DNA of 17,696 bases from Methylovirgula sp. (GTDB lineage Bacteria; Pseudomonadota; Alphaproteobacteria; Rhizobiales; Beijerinckiaceae), in NCBI GenBank assembly GCA_030040215.1, contig JASHUD010000199.1, forward strand, positions 1 to 17,696, read 5' to 3'. The notes under the pieces are model-generated. The model saw nothing but the letters and a program-made list of their open reading frames with translations. It searched no databases and was not told where the DNA came from. Positions 7,457 to 14,468 of this stretch are shown here, piece by piece; position 1 is the first letter of the stretch; each line of letters opens with the position of its first letter. The translations under genes and the position numbers were made by a program.

Positions 7457-7861
7457 TTAAACCAGTCCTAGCGCGGCGAGTTCGAGACGCAACTCCGCGG
7501 GCATGTCCTCGACGCCGCGCAGATCCGCCGGCCGGTCCGCATCGGCAAGATAACGCCAGCCCTGAAAGGCGCGGAACGGCCGCGGCACGACCGAAACGAG
7601 CGCAGGATCGAGCAGCAGGCGACAGCGGCCGACGCCTTCGGAATCGGCGAAAGGCTCGATGCCGCGCAATGCCTGACGCACCGTGATCCTTCCTTTGATG
7701 ACCCAATAGAGCGAGCCGCCGTCGAGCAATTCGTCGGCGCGGCGCGGCACCATGCGCGTGACATGGACGTAAAGGCCTTTGCGGCGCCGTTTGGCGCGGC
7801 GCGCTTCGAGATCGGCGATCGACTCGACCCCGACGCAAAGCTTCAGAAGGTGCAGCGTCAT
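7457..7861 (-). CDS. DUF1489 family protein
   Basis: A 134-aa protein of a conserved alphaproteobacterial family with no known function that I am aware of. Recognised by MTLHLLKLCVGVES at the N-terminus, HVTRMVPRRADELLDGGSLYWVIKG (about 33-57), the IEPF segment, GRCRLLLDPALV, and RPFRAFQGWRYL. The run of basic residues RRAKRRRKG (about 22-30) could contact nucleic acid, but this is a guess. It is the first gene of a probable minus-strand unit, 67 nt before the VWA gene, and is divergent from ppk2 with an 83-nt shared gap. A purine-rich GAAGGGGA about 12 nt upstream is a weak ribosome site. Confidence 0.85.
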   Translation of the reverse strand: MTLHLLKLCVGVESIADLEARRAKRRRKGLYVHVTRMVPRRADELLDGGSLYWVIKGRITVRQALRGIEPFADSEGVGRCRLLLDPALVSVVPRPFRAFQGWRYLADADRPADLRGVEDMPAELRLELAALGLV

Positions 7862-7944
7862 TGCCCCACTATCCCCTTCCCCGCCAAATCCGGAAACCGG
7901 GAGCGCACCATGACGTTCGGCGCGCCGCGTGATAAAGGAATTGC

Positions 7945-8790
7945 ATGGACTTCCGCAAGAAATTCGCGGTCGCGCCGGGCAGCAAGTTGAAGCTTGCCGC
8001 TATCGATCCCGCCTACAAGGGGGGCGAGAAATCGGCCGAAACGGCGGCGCAGACCATCGAGCGCGACCGACAGAAGCTGTCGGAGATGCAAAAGCTGCTT
8101 TACGCCGAACGCAAACGCTCCTTGCTCGTCGTATTGCAGGCGCTCGATGCGGGCGGCAAGGACGGCACCATCACCCACGTCATGGGGGCTTGGAACCCGC
8201 AGGGCGCAACCGTCACCTCTTTCAAAAAGCCGACGCCGCTGGAACTCGCCCATGATTTTCTGTGGCGCGTACATATTCATACGCCCGGGCGCGGCGAGAT
8301 CGAGATCTTCAACCGCTCGCATTACGAGGCGGTGTTGGTCGAGCGCGTTCACAAGCTGATCGACAAGCCGACCTGGAAGACGCGCTACCGGCGAATCCGC
8401 GAATTCGAAGCCGAACTCACCGACGAGAGCACGCATATCGTGAAGTTTTATCTGCACATCAGCAAGGACGAGCAACTTGCCCGTTTTGCGCAGCGGCTCG
8501 AAGATCGAACGCGCAATTGGAAGATCAGTGAAGCCGATTATAAAGAGCGCGAACATTGGGATGAGTACATCGCCGCGTATGAAGACGCCATCAGCGCCAC
8601 AAGCACAAAACATGCGCCGTGGTATGTGATCCCGGCAAATCACAAATGGTTTCGCAATCTCGCGGTCTCGCGGATTCTCGCCGACACGATGGAGGATTTT
8701 CGCATGTCCTATCCGAAACCGTCGGTCGATCTGCAAAAGATCTGGCGCGATTATCACGCGGCGGAAGCAAAATCGAAGCGCACAAAATGA
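7945..8790 (+). CDS. ppk2: Polyphosphate kinase 2 family protein (polyP:nucleotide phosphotransferase)
   Basis: Cytosolic enzyme moving phosphate between polyphosphate and nucleoside mono- or diphosphates. The 281-aa sequence carries the PPK2 P-loop-like motif LDAGGKDGT (67-75), the Walker-B-like IFNRSHYE (121-128), the lid region around TRYRRIREFE (146-155), and RTRNWKISEADYKER (188-202). One PPK2 domain only, so not the tandem two-domain type. It looks like the group often named polyphosphate:AMP/ADP phosphotransferase; whether AMP or ADP is preferred cannot be read by eye. AAGGA lies 5 nt before the ATG. Its stop is only 10 nt from the stop of the convergent DUF1614 gene. Confidence 0.93.
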   Translation: MDFRKKFAVAPGSKLKLAAIDPAYKGGEKSAETAAQTIERDRQKLSEMQKLLYAERKRSLLVVLQALDAGGKDGTITHVMGAWNPQGATVTSFKKPTPLELAHDFLWRVHIHTPGRGEIEIFNRSHYEAVLVERVHKLIDKPTWKTRYRRIREFEAELTDESTHIVKFYLHISKDEQLARFAQRLEDRTRNWKISEADYKEREHWDEYIAAYEDAISATSTKHAPWYVIPANHKWFRNLAVSRILADTMEDFRMSYPKPSVDLQKIWRDYHAAEAKSKRTK

Positions 8791-8800
8791 GACTCGCGGT

Positions 8801-9520
8801 CTAACCGTGCGCCGACGGCTCGTACGGCTGCGTGAGGCTCGCCAGCAGCACCGCGATCACGCCGGTGAGGAATATGCCGTCGAACGTGCCGGCCCCGCCG
8901 ATCGAGGCGACCGGCGCGCCGAGCCCTTGCACTTTGTCAAGATTGAGCAGATCGGCACCGATCAGCACGCCCATACTGCCACTGATGTACGCCAAAGGCG
9001 CCGCGTAGGTGCGCGAGATGAGGATCGAGACGATCGCCGTCGCAATCGGCGGCGCGAAGATCGGCTCGGCGATTCCGACTCCATGCACGGGTGTGGCAAG
9101 CATATGCGCGATGGCGGCTACGCAGGCGGTGGCGATCGCGGCGCGGATCCACAGGCCATATCGAAAAAGCAGGTAGAGCGAAAGCAGCGCCGGAATGACG
9201 GCACCGCCGACGTTCACCGCGATGATCGTGCCCGGCCACTCGACCACCACCGGGACCGTATAGTGCATTCCGAAGAAACTGATCTCTTCGCCCGACACTA
9301 TGTTTTCCGGCGGCAGTTCGACGACGGGAATATTGATCGAACTGCCAATCAGCGAGCCCAACAGCAAAAACAACGCGGCGCGCGTACCGATCCCGGCGCT
9401 CACGAAGGCATGATGCAGGGCGCGGACTTCGATATAGGCGACGAGTCCCACGAAGACCGCGACAAGCAGCAGGAAGAACGGCAGGGTGAGCGGCAGATAC
9501 TGCAGCGGGCTTATGTGCAT
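8801..9520 (-). CDS. DUF1614 family integral membrane protein
   Basis: A 239-aa, highly hydrophobic protein with about seven probable membrane segments. Family markers include PLTLPFF at the N-terminus, LLGSLIGSSINIPV, the central GGAVIPALLSLYLL, HGVGIAEPIFAPP, SGSMGVLIGADLLNL, and the C-terminal GGAGTFDGIFLTGVIAVLLA. Gly/Asp-rich segments between helices suggest a channel or an intramembrane enzyme, but no function is established to my knowledge. The ATG at 9520 is chosen because GGAG lies 7 nt upstream; a GTG at 9544 would add eight basic residues that contain this ribosome site. It lies 48 nt downstream of the glutathione transferase gene and may be cotranscribed with it. Confidence 0.87.
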   Translation of the reverse strand: MHISPLQYLPLTLPFFLLLVAVFVGLVAYIEVRALHHAFVSAGIGTRAALFLLLGSLIGSSINIPVVELPPENIVSGEEISFFGMHYTVPVVVEWPGTIIAVNVGGAVIPALLSLYLLFRYGLWIRAAIATACVAAIAHMLATPVHGVGIAEPIFAPPIATAIVSILISRTYAAPLAYISGSMGVLIGADLLNLDKVQGLGAPVASIGGAGTFDGIFLTGVIAVLLASLTQPYEPSAHG

Positions 9521-9568
9521 CCGATGTCTCCGCAGCCGCGCCACCGCCGCCGATCCCGACCGCTGCGG

Positions 9569-10222
9569 CTAGAGATCCTCGTATTTGCCGATCCGCCAGC
9601 TTTCCGCCTCGGCGCCCTTTTGCCAGTCGCGGTAAGCCGGCAGCGCCATCACCCGATCCATATAGGCGCGCGTCGCCGCGCCTACCGGAACGTCGTAGAC
9701 ATGCAGCCGGTTCACGACCGGAGCGAACATCGCGTCCGCCGCCGAGAAATCGCCGAACAGAAAGTTGCAATTCCCGCCAAACGTTTGCCGCGCCGCCGCC
9801 CAGGCGGCTTCGATCCGTTCGATATCGGCCCGCGCCTCGGGGGGCACTTCGCGCCGCTTGGGCGCACGGCGCATGTTCATCGGAAGATTGGCGCGAAGCT
9901 CCGTAAATCCGGAATGCATCTCCGCGGCAAGCGAACGCGCCGTCGCCCGCGCCTTGGCTTCGCCCGGCCAGATCGGCAGATCCGGAAAACGTTCGGCAAG
10001 ATATTCGATGATCGCCAGCGAATCCCAAACGGTAAGCGCGCCGTCGCGCAGCACCGGGCATTTGCCGGCCGGCGAATGGCGCAGGATCTCGGCGCGAGTC
10101 GTCTCCTCGCCGAGCGGGATGACGATTTCGGCAAATGGAATGCCGAAATGCCGCATCAGGATGAACGGCCGAAACGACCAGGAAGAATAGGCCTTATTGG
10201 CGATGACGAGGGTCAGCGACAT
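9569..10222 (-). CDS. Glutathione S-transferase family protein
   Basis: Cytosolic GST of about 217 aa. The N-terminal thioredoxin-like half has NKAYSSWSFRP (9-19, with candidate catalytic Ser residues), the cis-Pro in GKCPVL (53-58) and the gamma-Glu-binding DS pair (67-68). The helical half contains AEMHSGFTELRANLPMN and the N-capping FSAADAMFAPV. The AYSSWS start and MHSGF signature suggest the YfcF/zeta-like bacterial group. The frame extends to 10264, but family alignment favours the ATG at 10222 and a terminator T-tract sits immediately upstream of 10264. No Shine-Dalgarno is obvious at either start. The substrate is unknown. Confidence 0.9.
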   Translation of the reverse strand: MSLTLVIANKAYSSWSFRPFILMRHFGIPFAEIVIPLGEETTRAEILRHSPAGKCPVLRDGALTVWDSLAIIEYLAERFPDLPIWPGEAKARATARSLAAEMHSGFTELRANLPMNMRRAPKRREVPPEARADIERIEAAWAAARQTFGGNCNFLFGDFSAADAMFAPVVNRLHVYDVPVGAATRAYMDRVMALPAYRDWQKGAEAESWRIGKYEDL

Positions 10223-10270
10223 GAAAGCGGGAACCCAATCGCGACGGGACCGGCAAAAGATCATTCCGAC

Positions 10271-10306
10271 CGAAAGAAAACAAGAGCAGGATCATGACGA
10301 TCCCGC
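10271..10306 (-). terminator. Rho-independent terminator of the TPR gene
   Basis: On the minus strand, an 8-bp stem with one G-U pair (10306-10299 with 10293-10286) closes the loop GTCAT and is followed by the T-rich TCTTGTTTTCTTTCG (10285-10271). It lies 35 nt beyond the TPR stop and before the GST start, so GST probably has its own promoter. Confidence 0.75.
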
Positions 10307-10341
10307 TCTCGCCCGCTTTGTTCGGCGGATCGCCGCCTAAC

Positions 10342-11229
10342 TCACTGTATTGGCTTTCCGGCCTGTGGCGCTTCGGCGCTGGCGCCTTGCTCTTCAATGG
10401 GCTTTCCCAGCGTCTTGAGCTCGGTGACCGCGGCGGGATATTCGTCGGCTGCTTTTGCGCAACTCTTGACGGCATTTTGGAAGAGTTTCGCCGCCTGATC
10501 TTTGTCGCCCGTCGACAGCACCAGCTCGCCACCATAGAAATCGGCGTCGCAGAGGCGTGCCGAATGCACGACGAGGCTTTGGTCTTGTGTTGCGATGATG
10601 ACGTCGCGTGGCGTTATCCGGCCAGCGTACCAGAACACAATGGGCGCCGGCCAAGCCGAGGTTGTTCCGAGTTTGTCAATCGATTGCGTAATATAGCTCG
10701 GCTGGTTGTTGCGCCGCGTGGCGATATCGAGCCATAAAGCCGCATAGAGATCCCAGGGTTCGAGCGTCGCTGCCTGGCGCAAATCGGGTTCGGCCTTGGC
10801 GGCTTGGCCGCTCAGAAGATAGGCGATGCCGCGGCCCTTAAAGGCGAGGGCGTGCTGCGGATCGAGCCTGATCGCCTCGCTGTAATCGGCGATGGCATGC
10901 TCATAATCGCCCTTGGCCCGATAGGCCTTCGCGCGGTTGTTGTAGGCGTGCGTGTAATTCGGATCGAGCGTAATCGCTTCGCTCCAGTCGACGATGGCGT
11001 GGTCGAAATCGTCCTTGGCGTAATAGTCCACTCCGCGGTCGAAATGAGCGACGGCGCGGTCGTGTGCGGAGTTGCTCGGATCCTCGACAATTTTAGTGCA
11101 TCCGGCGACGCCACGATCCGGATTCTCCATCTGCTGACAATCCAGAAAGTCGGTCTGCGTCGCGGCCATAGCCGCGTGTGCGAACGCGAAGAGCGGAACG
11201 ACGGAGAAGAGCAATAACCAGTAACGCAT
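10342..11229 (-). CDS. Exported tetratricopeptide-repeat protein
   Basis: A 295-aa protein with a signal peptide (MRYWLLLFSVVPLFAFAHA, likely cut after AMA at 20-22), hence periplasmic. TPR units occupy about 57-160: RAVAHFDRGVDYYAKDDFDHAI, HAYNNRAKAYRAKGDYEHAI and ALAFKGRGIAYLLSGQAAKA. The C-terminal part (about 195-280) resembles a segment often found in Hyphomicrobiales TPR proteins, with CDADFYGGELVLSTGDKDQAAKLF. Four Cys in the mature part (31, 44, 227, 257) could form two disulfides. AGGTG lies 8 nt before the ATG. The role is unknown; TPRs indicate protein binding. An intrinsic terminator follows, so it ends its unit. Confidence 0.87.
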   Translation of the reverse strand: MRYWLLLFSVVPLFAFAHAAMAATQTDFLDCQQMENPDRGVAGCTKIVEDPSNSAHDRAVAHFDRGVDYYAKDDFDHAIVDWSEAITLDPNYTHAYNNRAKAYRAKGDYEHAIADYSEAIRLDPQHALAFKGRGIAYLLSGQAAKAEPDLRQAATLEPWDLYAALWLDIATRRNNQPSYITQSIDKLGTTSAWPAPIVFWYAGRITPRDVIIATQDQSLVVHSARLCDADFYGGELVLSTGDKDQAAKLFQNAVKSCAKAADEYPAAVTELKTLGKPIEEQGASAEAPQAGKPIQ

Positions 11230-11341
11230 GTTTCCTTCACCTTTCTGCGGCTCGGCGCCCGGATCCGGGAACGGCCTGCTGCAGGTCCGCCATCACTTTG
11301 CGACATAACGACGGCGAGCCTTTTCTTAACTGGCTCCTTTA

Positions 11342-11364
11342 TTGTGTTATCGTCGGAAACACAA
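11342..11364. repeat. Perfect 7-bp inverted repeat upstream of the TPR gene
   Basis: TTGTGTT (11342-11348) and AACACAA (11358-11364) are exact inverted copies 9 nt apart, 4 nt beyond the stop of the DUF218 gene and 113 nt upstream of the TPR start. There is no T-run beside it on either strand, so it is not a standard terminator. It could be an operator or a 3' stem-loop. Confidence 0.4.
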
Positions 11365-11368
11365 GGAG

Positions 11369-12163
11369 TTAGGGCGCTGGAAACAAGGCGTCGGTCTTGC
11401 CGGTCAGCCGGTAGGCCAAAAGGCCGATCCATTCGTGGATTGCGTATTCGAGCATGTTGATCTGCTCGCCCCCCATCCGAGGATGCAAAAAGTCGCGCGA
11501 ATTTCCGAACGTGCGGTAATCGACGGGATAGGCGATGACCTTGAAGCCAACCCGCCGGAATATGCCCATGGCGCGCGGCATATGCCAGGCGGAGGTGACG
11601 AGCAGCCAGGTCTGGTCCGGCCGCGGGTGAACGAGCCCGCGCGTAAAGACGGCGTCTTCCCAAGTGTTGCGCGACTTCGGTTCGAAGCGCATCTGCGCCT
11701 CGGGAACCCCGAGCGCCAACCAAAGCTCGTGCGCGCCGACCGCTTCGCTGGTCGCATCGGGGCTGAGACCAGCATTGCCGCCGCTATAGATCAGTTGCGC
11801 CGTTGGATAGCGCCGCGCCAGGATGACACCTGCCGTAAGCCGCGCCTCGCCTTGCGTGAAGGCCGGCTGTTTGCGGGCGAGCGTCATTTCCCGATTGATC
11901 GCGCCGCCGAGCACGATGATTCCGCTGGGCGACGGCAGATCGGCCGGCGGCGGCGGGAATCGGTCCTCCAGAGGCCGCAGCGCCAAAGTCCCGACCGGTA
12001 GAAAGCAAACGATCACGAGCAGGAGTACGCACACGGTGCGCAGCGCCCGACCGAAACGCGCCAGCCGACCGAAGCTGAGCGCCAGCCCGAGGAGTCCAAG
12101 AAGAAGGATGAAGCTGAACGGGTCCGCGAAGAACCACAGCAATTTCGAGATGAGGAAAAACAT
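11369..12163 (-). CDS. YdcF/ElyC-like DUF218 membrane protein
   Basis: A 264-aa protein with two N-terminal membrane helices (about 14-32 and 41-60) and a DUF218 domain (about 80-235). Signatures are GIIVLGGAIN (81-90), LIYSGGN (124-130), E for binding in ATSEA, EPKSRNTWEDA (160-170), and WLLVTSAWHMPRA. ElyC, its best-known relative, helps peptidoglycan precursor (undecaprenyl phosphate carrier) metabolism in E. coli; YdcF itself is uncharacterised in detail. The domain probably faces the periplasm. It lies 118 nt downstream of yacG on the same strand with a stem-loop between, so cotranscription is uncertain. Confidence 0.88.
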   Translation of the reverse strand: MFFLISKLLWFFADPFSFILLLGLLGLALSFGRLARFGRALRTVCVLLLVIVCFLPVGTLALRPLEDRFPPPPADLPSPSGIIVLGGAINREMTLARKQPAFTQGEARLTAGVILARRYPTAQLIYSGGNAGLSPDATSEAVGAHELWLALGVPEAQMRFEPKSRNTWEDAVFTRGLVHPRPDQTWLLVTSAWHMPRAMGIFRRVGFKVIAYPVDYRTFGNSRDFLHPRMGGEQINMLEYAIHEWIGLLAYRLTGKTDALFPAP

Positions 12164-12210
12164 CGAGATTTACCGCGCCGAGCTCGCTCCGCGCGCCCCT
12201 CTTCTAGGTG

Positions 12211-12235
12211 CTTGGGATCATTCGATCTTCCCAAG
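12211..12235. repeat. Stem-loop between yacG and the DUF218 gene
   Basis: CTTGGG (12211-12216) pairs with CCCAAG (12230-12235), and the two GATC sites inside (12216-12219 and 12224-12227) can extend the helix with a two-base bulge. No T-tract follows on either strand. It may be a weak terminator or processing site for the infA-maf-yacG transcript. Confidence 0.35.
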
Positions 12236-12281
12236 AGCGGGAGCGTGTCGGTGTAGACCGAAAGTAGCGCACCAAGCCTAA

Positions 12282-12491
12282 TTATTTCTGTTCGGGTTTG
12301 TGCTGCGCGGTTTCCGCTCCATCCGAGGGCGCGGCCTGACCGGGTACGCGGTAGGCATCGCTCAACCAGCGGTGAAGATCGATCTCGGCGCAGCGGCGCG
12401 AACAGAAAGGCCGCTCCGCAAAGCTCGCCGGCTCGCCGCAAATGGGGCAGCGGCGCGCCGTGCCCGGCGTATCGTCTTTCTTGCGTTGCAT
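12282..12491 (-). CDS. yacG: DNA gyrase inhibitor / zinc-binding protein YacG
   Basis: A 69-aa zinc protein with the diagnostic Cys4 set CPICG (15-19) and FCSRRC (29-34), followed by EIDLHRWLSDAYRVPG. E. coli YacG (65 aa) binds GyrB and inhibits gyrase. The frame is open further upstream to 12614, but the ATG at 12491 is right: GAGG lies 5 nt upstream, and the extra 41 residues run over the maf 3' end in a shadow frame. It follows maf by 19 nt, so it is part of the infA-maf-yacG unit. The C-terminal tail is short and charged. Confidence 0.93.
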   Translation of the reverse strand: MQRKKDDTPGTARRCPICGEPASFAERPFCSRRCAEIDLHRWLSDAYRVPGQAAPSDGAETAQHKPEQK

Positions 12492-12510
12492 ATCGGCCTC
12501 GAAAGGCGCG

Positions 12511-13149
12511 TTAGACGCGGTTGAGCCATAGGATATGGGCCGGATAACCTTCCCCGGCAAGCAGCGACAAGGTCTCGTAGAGCGGCAGGCCGACGACCGA
12601 GGAATAGGAGCCAACGAGCTTCACGACAAATCCGCCGGCGAGCCCCTGGATCGCATAGCCGCCCGCCTTGCCGCGCCATTCGCCGGCAGCGAGATAAGCG
12701 TCGATCTCGTCCCTAGACAGACGTTTGAAGCGCACCCGCGTCTCGACCAGACGGCGCCGGAACGCGCCGTTCGGAGTGATCAGCGTCAGCCCGGAATAGA
12801 CCCGGTGGGCGCGCCCCGAGAGCAACCGCAGACATTGGGCGGCTTCGTCGACGACTTCGCATCTCGGCAAAATACGCCGCCCGACCGCAACCACGGTGTC
12901 GGCGGCGAGAAGATAGAAGCCGGCGAGCTCCTGGCGCGTCTTGGCTACTTTCGCCGCGGCTTGCGCCTTCTCGTCGGCGAGCCGGACGGCGAGAACGCGC
13001 GGCAACTCGCCCTTGTTCGGGGTCTCGTCGAGGTCGGCGGGAATCAACGCATCCGGGTCGAGCCCGACCTGTTGCAGCAGTTCGAGCCGGCGGGGCGACG
13101 CCGAAGCGAGGATAAGCTTGGGCCGCCAGGTCTTGCTCTCGCCGCTCAC
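12511..13149 (-). CDS. maf: Maf family nucleotide pyrophosphatase
   Basis: House-cleaning enzyme that hydrolyses non-canonical or excess nucleoside triphosphates to monophosphates and pyrophosphate. Motifs in 212 aa: SASPRR (16-21), DETP (41-44), AADTVV (82-87), GKAGGYAIQG (160-169) and GSYSSVVGLPLYET (180-193). The substrate class (dTTP/UTP as in YhdE, or m7GTP as in YceF) cannot be settled by eye. The start is GTG, with GGAG about 9 nt upstream. It begins 25 nt after the infA stop and 19 nt before yacG, which fits a cotranscribed group. The order infA-maf-yacG is familiar from alphaproteobacteria. Confidence 0.95.
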   Translation of the reverse strand: MSGESKTWRPKLILASASPRRLELLQQVGLDPDALIPADLDETPNKGELPRVLAVRLADEKAQAAAKVAKTRQELAGFYLLAADTVVAVGRRILPRCEVVDEAAQCLRLLSGRAHRVYSGLTLITPNGAFRRRLVETRVRFKRLSRDEIDAYLAAGEWRGKAGGYAIQGLAGGFVVKLVGSYSSVVGLPLYETLSLLAGEGYPAHILWLNRV

Positions 13150-13174
13150 GGCTTCCGGCTCCCGAGCGCCTGGT

Positions 13175-13393
13175 TCACTTGAAACGATAGGTAATACGGC
13201 CTTTGGTCAGGTCGTAAGGAGTCATTTCGACGAGGACCTTGTCGCCGGTCAAGACTCGAATCCGGTTCTTGCGCATCTTGCCCGCCGTATGGGCGATGAT
13301 TTCGTGATCGTTCTCAAGCTTCACCCGAAAAGTCGCGTTCGGGAGCAATTCGGTCACGGTGCCCGGAAATTCGAGTAATTCTTCCTTCGACAT
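13175..13393 (-). CDS. infA: Translation initiation factor IF-1
   Basis: A 72-aa single OB-fold protein that binds the ribosomal A site during initiation. It is essentially the canonical family sequence: MSKEELLEFPGTVTELLPNATF, the HEIIAHTAGKMRKNRIRVL core, and the end DLTKGRITYRFK. Full normal length. AAGGG lies 5 nt before the ATG. It leads the infA-maf-yacG unit. About 80-110 nt upstream is a TTCACA-N17-TAGGGT pair, a possible promoter. Confidence 0.99.
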   Translation of the reverse strand: MSKEELLEFPGTVTELLPNATFRVKLENDHEIIAHTAGKMRKNRIRVLTGDKVLVEMTPYDLTKGRITYRFK

Positions 13394-13472
13394 TGGATCC
13401 CTTCGGCTGGAGACGCCGCAGCGGCGCCCGCCTTTTCACAGAGTTGTTCGAAACGCAGAGACCGGCGGCCGG

Positions 13473-13501
13473 ACCCTACTGGAGAACGGCGGTTTTGTGA
13501 A
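13473..13501 (-). promoter_or_regulatory. Possible infA promoter
   Basis: Minus-strand TTCACA (-35, 13501-13496; five of six consensus bases) and TAGGGT (-10, 13478-13473; three of six) are exactly 17 nt apart, about 80 nt upstream of infA. The -10 is poor, so this is tentative. No other gene lies between here and infA. Confidence 0.25.
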
Positions 13502-13528
13502 CTGGCGAGGGAGCGCGTTTGCGCTGCC

Positions 13529-13548
13529 AAAACCGCGCGAAGCGCGGT
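13529..13548 (-). terminator. Probable terminator after pssA
   Basis: ACCGCGC (minus, 13548-13542) pairs with GCGCGGT (13538-13532) around a TTC loop, then TTTT (13532-13529) and GGC. It begins 6 nt after the pssA stop. The stem is very strong, but the T-run is only four bases, so termination may be partial. Confidence 0.55.
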
Positions 13549-13553
13549 CCGGC

Positions 13554-14426
13554 TCAATGCTCCTGCGCCTCCGCGGCGGTCGCGAAGCAATTATATCGAT
13601 ACACTGCAAAAGGAATCGTCGCGAGATAGGCGAGGCTGAGGAAAGCCAGCATTTCCATTGGAAAAGTCGCCAGCAAAAGCACGCCGACCGCGATCCCGAA
13701 CAATACCGCGATCACGTATTCACGCGGCACGCGGCCGATCCGCTTGCCGGAGAAATGCGGAATTCGGCTCGCCATCAGAAATGCGATGACGAGGACATAG
13801 GCGATCTCGAACGGCGCAAACCAACGCGTCGCGGGAACCCCGACGACCGAAAGGTTGAGATAGATGGGCAGCAGACCGACGGCCGCTCCCGCCGGCGCCG
13901 GCATTCCCGTAAAAAAGTGCACGTGCCAAGCCGGCTGATCGGGATCCTCCGACATGACGTTGAAGCGCGCCAGACGCAGCGCGCAGGCGATCGCAAAAAC
14001 CAGCGCGGCGAACCAGCCGAGGCTCTTCATCTCGTGGAGATTCCAAAAGTAGAGGATCAATCCCGGCGCGACGCCGAAATCGACGAAGTCGGCAAGCGAA
14101 TCGAGTTCCGCGCCAAACCGCGACGTGCCGCGCAGAACGCGCGCTAGACGTCCGTCGAGCCCGTCCAGGATCGCCGCGACGATGACCGCCAGCACGGCGA
14201 GTTCGAACTGGCCTTCGACGGCGAATCGGATGCCGGTGAGGCCGATCGAAAGGGCGAGAAGCGTGAGGAGATTTGGCAGGATAACGCGCAGCGGCACGGC
14301 GCGAAACCTGTGGGCGCGCACCACGCCGAGACGCGGCGGTTCGGCCCCGTTGCCTTGGCCGTGCTCCGTCCCTGAAACGACGTCGCCTGGGCGCAGCGAA
14401 AATTTGCGTGGCGTTAACGTAGGCAT
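13554..14426 (-). CDS. pssA: CDP-diacylglycerol--serine O-phosphatidyltransferase
   Basis: Inner-membrane enzyme making phosphatidylserine from CDP-diacylglycerol and L-serine, the first committed step to phosphatidylethanolamine. The CDP-alcohol phosphotransferase motif is complete: D88-xx-D91-G92-xx-A95-R96, then G105, D109 and D113. About seven to eight hydrophobic helices follow. At 290 aa it has a roughly 40-residue soluble N-terminal lead before the first helix (PNLLTLLALSIGLTG); the true start could be further in, since no good ribosome site precedes the ATG at 14426. It lies 42 nt downstream of psd on the same strand, so precursor and product genes are probably cotranscribed. Confidence 0.96.
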   Translation of the reverse strand: MPTLTPRKFSLRPGDVVSGTEHGQGNGAEPPRLGVVRAHRFRAVPLRVILPNLLTLLALSIGLTGIRFAVEGQFELAVLAVIVAAILDGLDGRLARVLRGTSRFGAELDSLADFVDFGVAPGLILYFWNLHEMKSLGWFAALVFAIACALRLARFNVMSEDPDQPAWHVHFFTGMPAPAGAAVGLLPIYLNLSVVGVPATRWFAPFEIAYVLVIAFLMASRIPHFSGKRIGRVPREYVIAVLFGIAVGVLLLATFPMEMLAFLSLAYLATIPFAVYRYNCFATAAEAQEH

Positions 14427-14468
14427 GCCGCCAGCATAGAGCAGATCGCCAGGCCGGGAAACGCCCCT

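Noticed and set aside
8807..10297. 496-codon open frame opposite DUF1614 and GST
   Set aside because: Low-complexity Arg/Asp/His-rich translation with no domain; the minus-strand genes there are recognisable families.
13394..13553. Short minus-strand frame extending upstream of infA from 13590
   Set aside because: It overlaps the pssA terminator and 3' end, has no start signal, and gives an Arg/Ala-rich shadow translation.
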